The notes under the pieces were generated by a model. It saw nothing but the letters and a program-made list of their open reading frames with translations. It was not told the origin of the DNA and did not search any database. DNA of 64,000 nucleotides from CAIWHR01 sp963726765 (GTDB lineage: Bacteria > Pseudomonadota > Gammaproteobacteria > Burkholderiales > Casimicrobiaceae), in contig CAVSDH010000011.1 of the NCBI GenBank assembly GCA_963726765.1, positions 372,001 to 436,000 on the forward strand. Direction: 5' to 3'. The translations under genes were made by a program, and so were the position numbers. Numbering within the stretch: position 1 is the stretch's first letter; every line of letters starts with the position of its first letter. Of the stretch, positions 62,994-64,000 are shown piece by piece.

Positions 62994-63493
62994 GCGAGCG
63001 CGGGCGAGCGACGCGGGGTGCACCCGTGAATCGCAAGACCATCGATCTCTGGGTCGGGATCTTCGTGGCGATCGGTATCGGCGCGATCCTCTTTCTCGCG
63101 CTCAAGGTGGGCAATCTCGTGGCCTTCGGCACGACGCCGGGCTACCGTCTCGACGCCGCGTTCGACAACATCGGCGGGCTCAAGGTGCGCGCGCCGGTCA
63201 AGGCGGCGGGGGTGGTCGTCGGCCGCGTCGAGCGGGTCCGATTCGACCAGAAGACCTATCAGGCGGTCGTGACGATGAAGATCGACGAAGGCAATCAATT
63301 CACGGCCGACACGATCGCATCGATCCTGACGTCGGGTCTGCTGGGCGAGGTCTATGTCGGACTCGATGTCGGCGGCGACACCAAAATGCTCGCCGACGGC
63401 GCGACCATAGGCAAGACCCAGTCGGCCGTCGTGCTCGAGAAACTGATCGGACAGTTTCTTTTCGACAGGGCCGCCAACGGAGGCGCCAAGTGA
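62990..63493 (+). CDS. mlaD: MlaD, MCE-domain substrate-binding subunit
   Basis: A 167-residue protein with one N-terminal membrane helix (IDLWVGIFVAIGIGAILFLA) and a single MCE domain: YRLDAAFDNIGGLKVRAPVK, AAGVVVGRVERVRFD and ILTSGLLGEVYVGLDVGGD. MlaD hexamers hold phospholipid above MlaFE. It ends near LIGQFLFDRA, the central-pore helix region. It starts with a GTG in the overlap with mlaE and ends overlapping mlaA. Confidence 0.93.
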   Translation: MSERGRATRGAPVNRKTIDLWVGIFVAIGIGAILFLALKVGNLVAFGTTPGYRLDAAFDNIGGLKVRAPVKAAGVVVGRVERVRFDQKTYQAVVTMKIDEGNQFTADTIASILTSGLLGEVYVGLDVGGDTKMLADGATIGKTQSAVVLEKLIGQFLFDRAANGGAK

Positions 63494-64000
63494 GGGCATT
63501 GGCGCGCGCCGCGGTGATCGCCGGCGTGGCGCTGACGGCCGGCTGCGCGGCGGTGCCGTCGAAGGTCGACCCGCTCGAGCCGATGAACCGCGCGCTCTAT
63601 CAGGTCCACGACGTCCTCGACACCAACATCGTCAAGCCGGTTGCCGAAGGCTACGTCACCGTCGTGCCGTCGTTCGTGCGCACCGCGTTCGCCAACGTGT
63701 TCAACAACATCGACGACCTGTTCTCGGCGGTCAACGGATTTCTGCAGTGGAAGCTCGACAAGGCGGGCAACGATCTCGGCCGGGTCATGGTGAACACGAT
63801 GTTCGGCCTGGGCGGACTCATCGACGTCGCCTCCGACGCCGGCATCGAGCGCGGCAATCTCGACTTCGGGCTGACGTTCGGCGTGTGGGGATTTCCGCAG
63901 GGGCCGTACCTGTTCATTCCGCTTTTCGGCCCGACGACGGTTCGCGACGGCACCGGGGTACTGGTGCGCATCGCGGTGGGACCGGTCGGATACGTGTCGA
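63490..64000 (+). CDS. mlaA: MlaA (VacJ) outer-membrane lipoprotein, cut by window end
   Basis: The first 170 residues of MlaA, the outer-membrane donut that takes mislocalised phospholipids from the outer leaflet. The lipobox is LTAGC at about residues 14-18. The family core DPLEPMNRALYQVHDVLD, FANVFNNIDDLFSAVNGFLQ and FGLTFGVWGFPQGPYLFIPL is clear, followed by FGPTTVRDGTG. The start GTG overlaps the mlaD stop (GTGA). Placement within the mla operon, as in many betaproteobacteria, contrasts with E. coli where mlaA is separate. mlaC and mlaB are expected just beyond the window. Confidence 0.92.
   Translation, partial: MRALARAAVIAGVALTAGCAAVPSKVDPLEPMNRALYQVHDVLDTNIVKPVAEGYVTVVPSFVRTAFANVFNNIDDLFSAVNGFLQWKLDKAGNDLGRVMVNTMFGLGGLIDVASDAGIERGNLDFGLTFGVWGFPQGPYLFIPLFGPTTVRDGTGVLVRIAVGPVGYVS

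Noticed and set aside
1..64000. CRISPR arrays, insertion sequences, prophage, tRNA or rRNA genes
   Set aside because: No regularly spaced repeats, transposase or integrase motifs, phage structural genes, tRNA-like cloverleaf with TTCGA-type arm, or rRNA conserved segments were noticed on reading both strands. A tRNAscan and IS search would settle it.

Overview
This 64 kb window is one continuous chromosomal stretch from a GC-rich Gram-negative bacterium, most likely a betaproteobacterium. Supporting signs are the beta-type DksA zinc finger (one Cys kept), the kdsD-kdsC-lptC-lptA-lptB-rpoN-hpf-ptsN-hprK-rapZ cluster that includes hprK, a full LPS/Mla/Tol outer-membrane gene set, type-A RNase P RNA and strong GC bias at third codon positions. 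I saw no phage, insertion sequence, CRISPR array, tRNA or rRNA. Nearly everything is core housekeeping DNA; the less familiar material is a few small accessory modules.

Layout. 0-2.8 kb: a broken MsbA-type ABC exporter and a PLD-family protein. 2.9-7.0 kb (minus): leuS-lptE-holA. 7.1-10.7 kb: a GDT1-type Mn exporter, then a DsbD-like reductase with a secreted redoxin. 10.7-12.7 kb (minus): a DUF898 membrane protein coupled to an M48 protease. 12.8-15.9 kb: an HlyD/ABC ATPase/ABC-2 permease efflux operon. 16-20.5 kb: LysE and AEC transporters, hslU, a SodC-like lipoprotein, fabI. 20.6-23.4 kb: a phytoene-dehydrogenase-like oxidoreductase and an MFS carrier. 23.5-24.9 kb (minus): rnpB and pyrC. 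25-27.3 kb: dksA, then a redox island (DUF4399 lipoprotein, cytochrome c, tandem repeat, PuuD-like membrane protein, 31-aa membrane peptide). 27.6-34.3 kb: STAS protein, hslV, ubiH-like gene, dsbC, then an SPFH-HTH/DUF4019/zinc-ribbon operon. 34.3-43.4 kb: SDR, GNAT, fpr, pepN, an FKBP isomerase, a PilZ-like protein and a two-domain aspartic protease. 43.5-51.1 kb (minus): tolA-tolR-tolQ-ybgC-ruvB-ruvA-HAD-ruvC-yebC, a LON-domain gene and ubiX. 51.1-59.1 kb (minus): rapZ-hprK-ptsN-hpf-rpoN-lptB-lptA-lptC-kdsC-kdsD. 59.3-64 kb (plus): a Kef-type antiporter and mlaF-mlaE-mlaD-mlaA, the last running off the end.

How it works together. Envelope biogenesis dominates: kdsC/kdsD (Kdo), lptA/B/C/E (LPS export), mla (phospholipid retrograde transport), tol (envelope constriction), and DsbC/DsbD-like/FKBP (periplasmic folding). 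rpoN, ptsN, hprK and rapZ form the nitrogen-PTS regulatory block beside them. Many genes are coupled by 1- or 4-nt overlaps (ATGA, GTGA, TGATG).

Quality warning. At least twelve genes carry single-base frame breaks, all between 0.6 and 17.5 kb or 55.8 and 58.1 kb, with none seen in the 38 kb between. Most are essential or well-conserved genes whose protein continues in another frame, so I read these mainly as sequence errors rather than pseudogenes. Affected coordinates span the whole inferred gene.
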